The translations under genes were made by a program, and so were the position numbers. The notes below the pieces were generated by a model that was given only the letters and a program-made list of their open reading frames with translations, searched no databases and was not told the DNA's origin. Positions 63,625-64,000 of a stretch of DNA of 64,000 nt are shown in pieces (within the stretch, counting starts at the first letter, position 1; the number at the start of each line of letters is the position of its first letter). Source of the DNA: JAPHTQ01 sp050299175 (GTDB lineage Bacteria > Pseudomonadota > Gammaproteobacteria > Thiohalomonadales > Thiohalomonadaceae); NCBI GenBank assembly GCA_050299175.1, contig JBNKVM010000062.1, positions 9,533-73,532 of the forward strand. Reading direction: 5' to 3'.

Positions 63625-64000
63625 TCAACCGACTTTATTTCTACCTTTTTCCTTCGCATCATACAGGGCGTCATCTGCTCGCGTGACGGCAGTGCCCACA
63701 TCCTCATCTTTGATCAACTCACTAACTCCGAAGCTTGCTGTCACATGCCCTACAATTGGAAAAAGGTGCTCATCAATATCTCTTCGTAACGACTCAGCTA
63801 TACTCTTCGCATCATCGTATTTTGTATTCGGACAAATAAATAGAAACTCCTCTCCTCCCCAGCGCCCACAAATATCCATTTTTCTTATCCGGCGCATAAA
63901 TATATTTGCCATTTCCATCAGTACACTATCACCAACATGATGTCCAAAATTGTCATTGACCTTTTTGAAATGGTCGATATCAGCAATAATTATTGAACAT
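63625..64000 (-). CDS. Diguanylate cyclase, C-terminal GGDEF domain (5' end outside window)
   Basis: Open to the window edge in one frame. Visible: I-I-A-D-I-D-H-F-K-K-V-N-D, the active site W-G-G-E-E-F, and the final A-D-D-A-L-Y-D-A-K-E-K-G-R-N-K-V. The active-site residues are intact, so c-di-GMP synthesis is expected. The N-terminal input domain is not visible. Confidence 0.93.
   Translation of the reverse strand, partial: CSIIIADIDHFKKVNDNFGHHVGDSVLMEMANIFMRRIRKMDICGRWGGEEFLFICPNTKYDDAKSIAESLRRDIDEHLFPIVGHVTASFGVSELIKDEDVGTAVTRADDALYDAKEKGRNKVG

Overview
The window looks like part of the chromosome of a polarly flagellated, sulfur-metabolising gammaproteobacterium. The flagellar/chemotaxis gene order (fliLMNOPQR-flhBAF-fleN-fliA-cheYZAB-motCD-parC-parP-cheW) is the one known from Pseudomonas, Vibrio and many Chromatiales-type sulfur oxidisers. 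A YeeE/YedE transporter, a periplasmic rhodanese, a diheme cytochrome c peroxidase, a chromate transporter and an NnrU-family protein fit a respiring sulfur bacterium. The exact taxon cannot be fixed from this sequence alone.

Layout. 1-2.4 kb (+): a sulfur-related block, with the 3' end of a YeeE/YedE transporter gene, a signal-peptide protein made of decapeptide repeats and broken by a 1-nt deletion, a DUF6969-like protein and a periplasmic rhodanese, closed by a bidirectional terminator. 2.5-21.6 kb (-): 23 tightly packed flagellar, chemotaxis and pole-organisation genes read from a sigma-54 promoter in front of fliL. 21.7-31.6 kb: housekeeping genes (orn, M48 protease, cytochrome c, phhB, rsgA, recR, ybaB, dnaX, 4.5S RNA), with a second stator pair motAB and an HDOD protein. 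31.7-36.0 kb (-): a diheme cytochrome c peroxidase gene overlapping a membrane PAS-GGDEF-EAL gene. 36.0-36.5 kb: tRNA-Ser(GGA) with a rearranged partial copy of itself. 36.7-41.8 kb (+): acyl-CoA synthetase, methyltransferase, chromate transporter, sulfotransferase. 41.9-44.5 kb (-): chemoreceptor and PhnD-like binding protein.

44.5-61 kb appears more AT-rich and is accessory in character. It holds an 1811-residue autotransporter-like protein (DUF4347 with a His/Cys dyad, eleven 84-residue IPT/TIG repeats, FN3, beta-barrel). Next comes a cassette with a cytoplasmic phage-collar-like protein, a DUF6916-like protein, an aspartyl/asparaginyl hydroxylase, a Nif11-like small protein, a sulfotransferase, a GNAT and a methyltransferase. 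Then a block of exported proteins: two collar-like proteins with Sec signals, a 1157-residue FG-GAP protein whose gene is preceded by a run of ten G, and a Cys-rich lipoprotein. The two collar-containing blocks are the best candidates for an undescribed system: collar folds without any phage genes, one set next to possible modification enzymes and one set exported. The window ends with an NnrU protein, a sulfatase/phosphoethanolamine-transferase-like enzyme and a truncated diguanylate cyclase.

Functionally, the 2.5-27 kb genes make and steer one polar flagellum: export gate, C-ring, two stators, the CheA/CheW/CheY/CheZ/CheB pathway, and the FlhF/FleN/ParC/ParP positioning system. Several c-di-GMP and chemoreceptor genes feed into that output. 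All functional calls rest on reading translated sequence and remembered family motifs; no database search was run.
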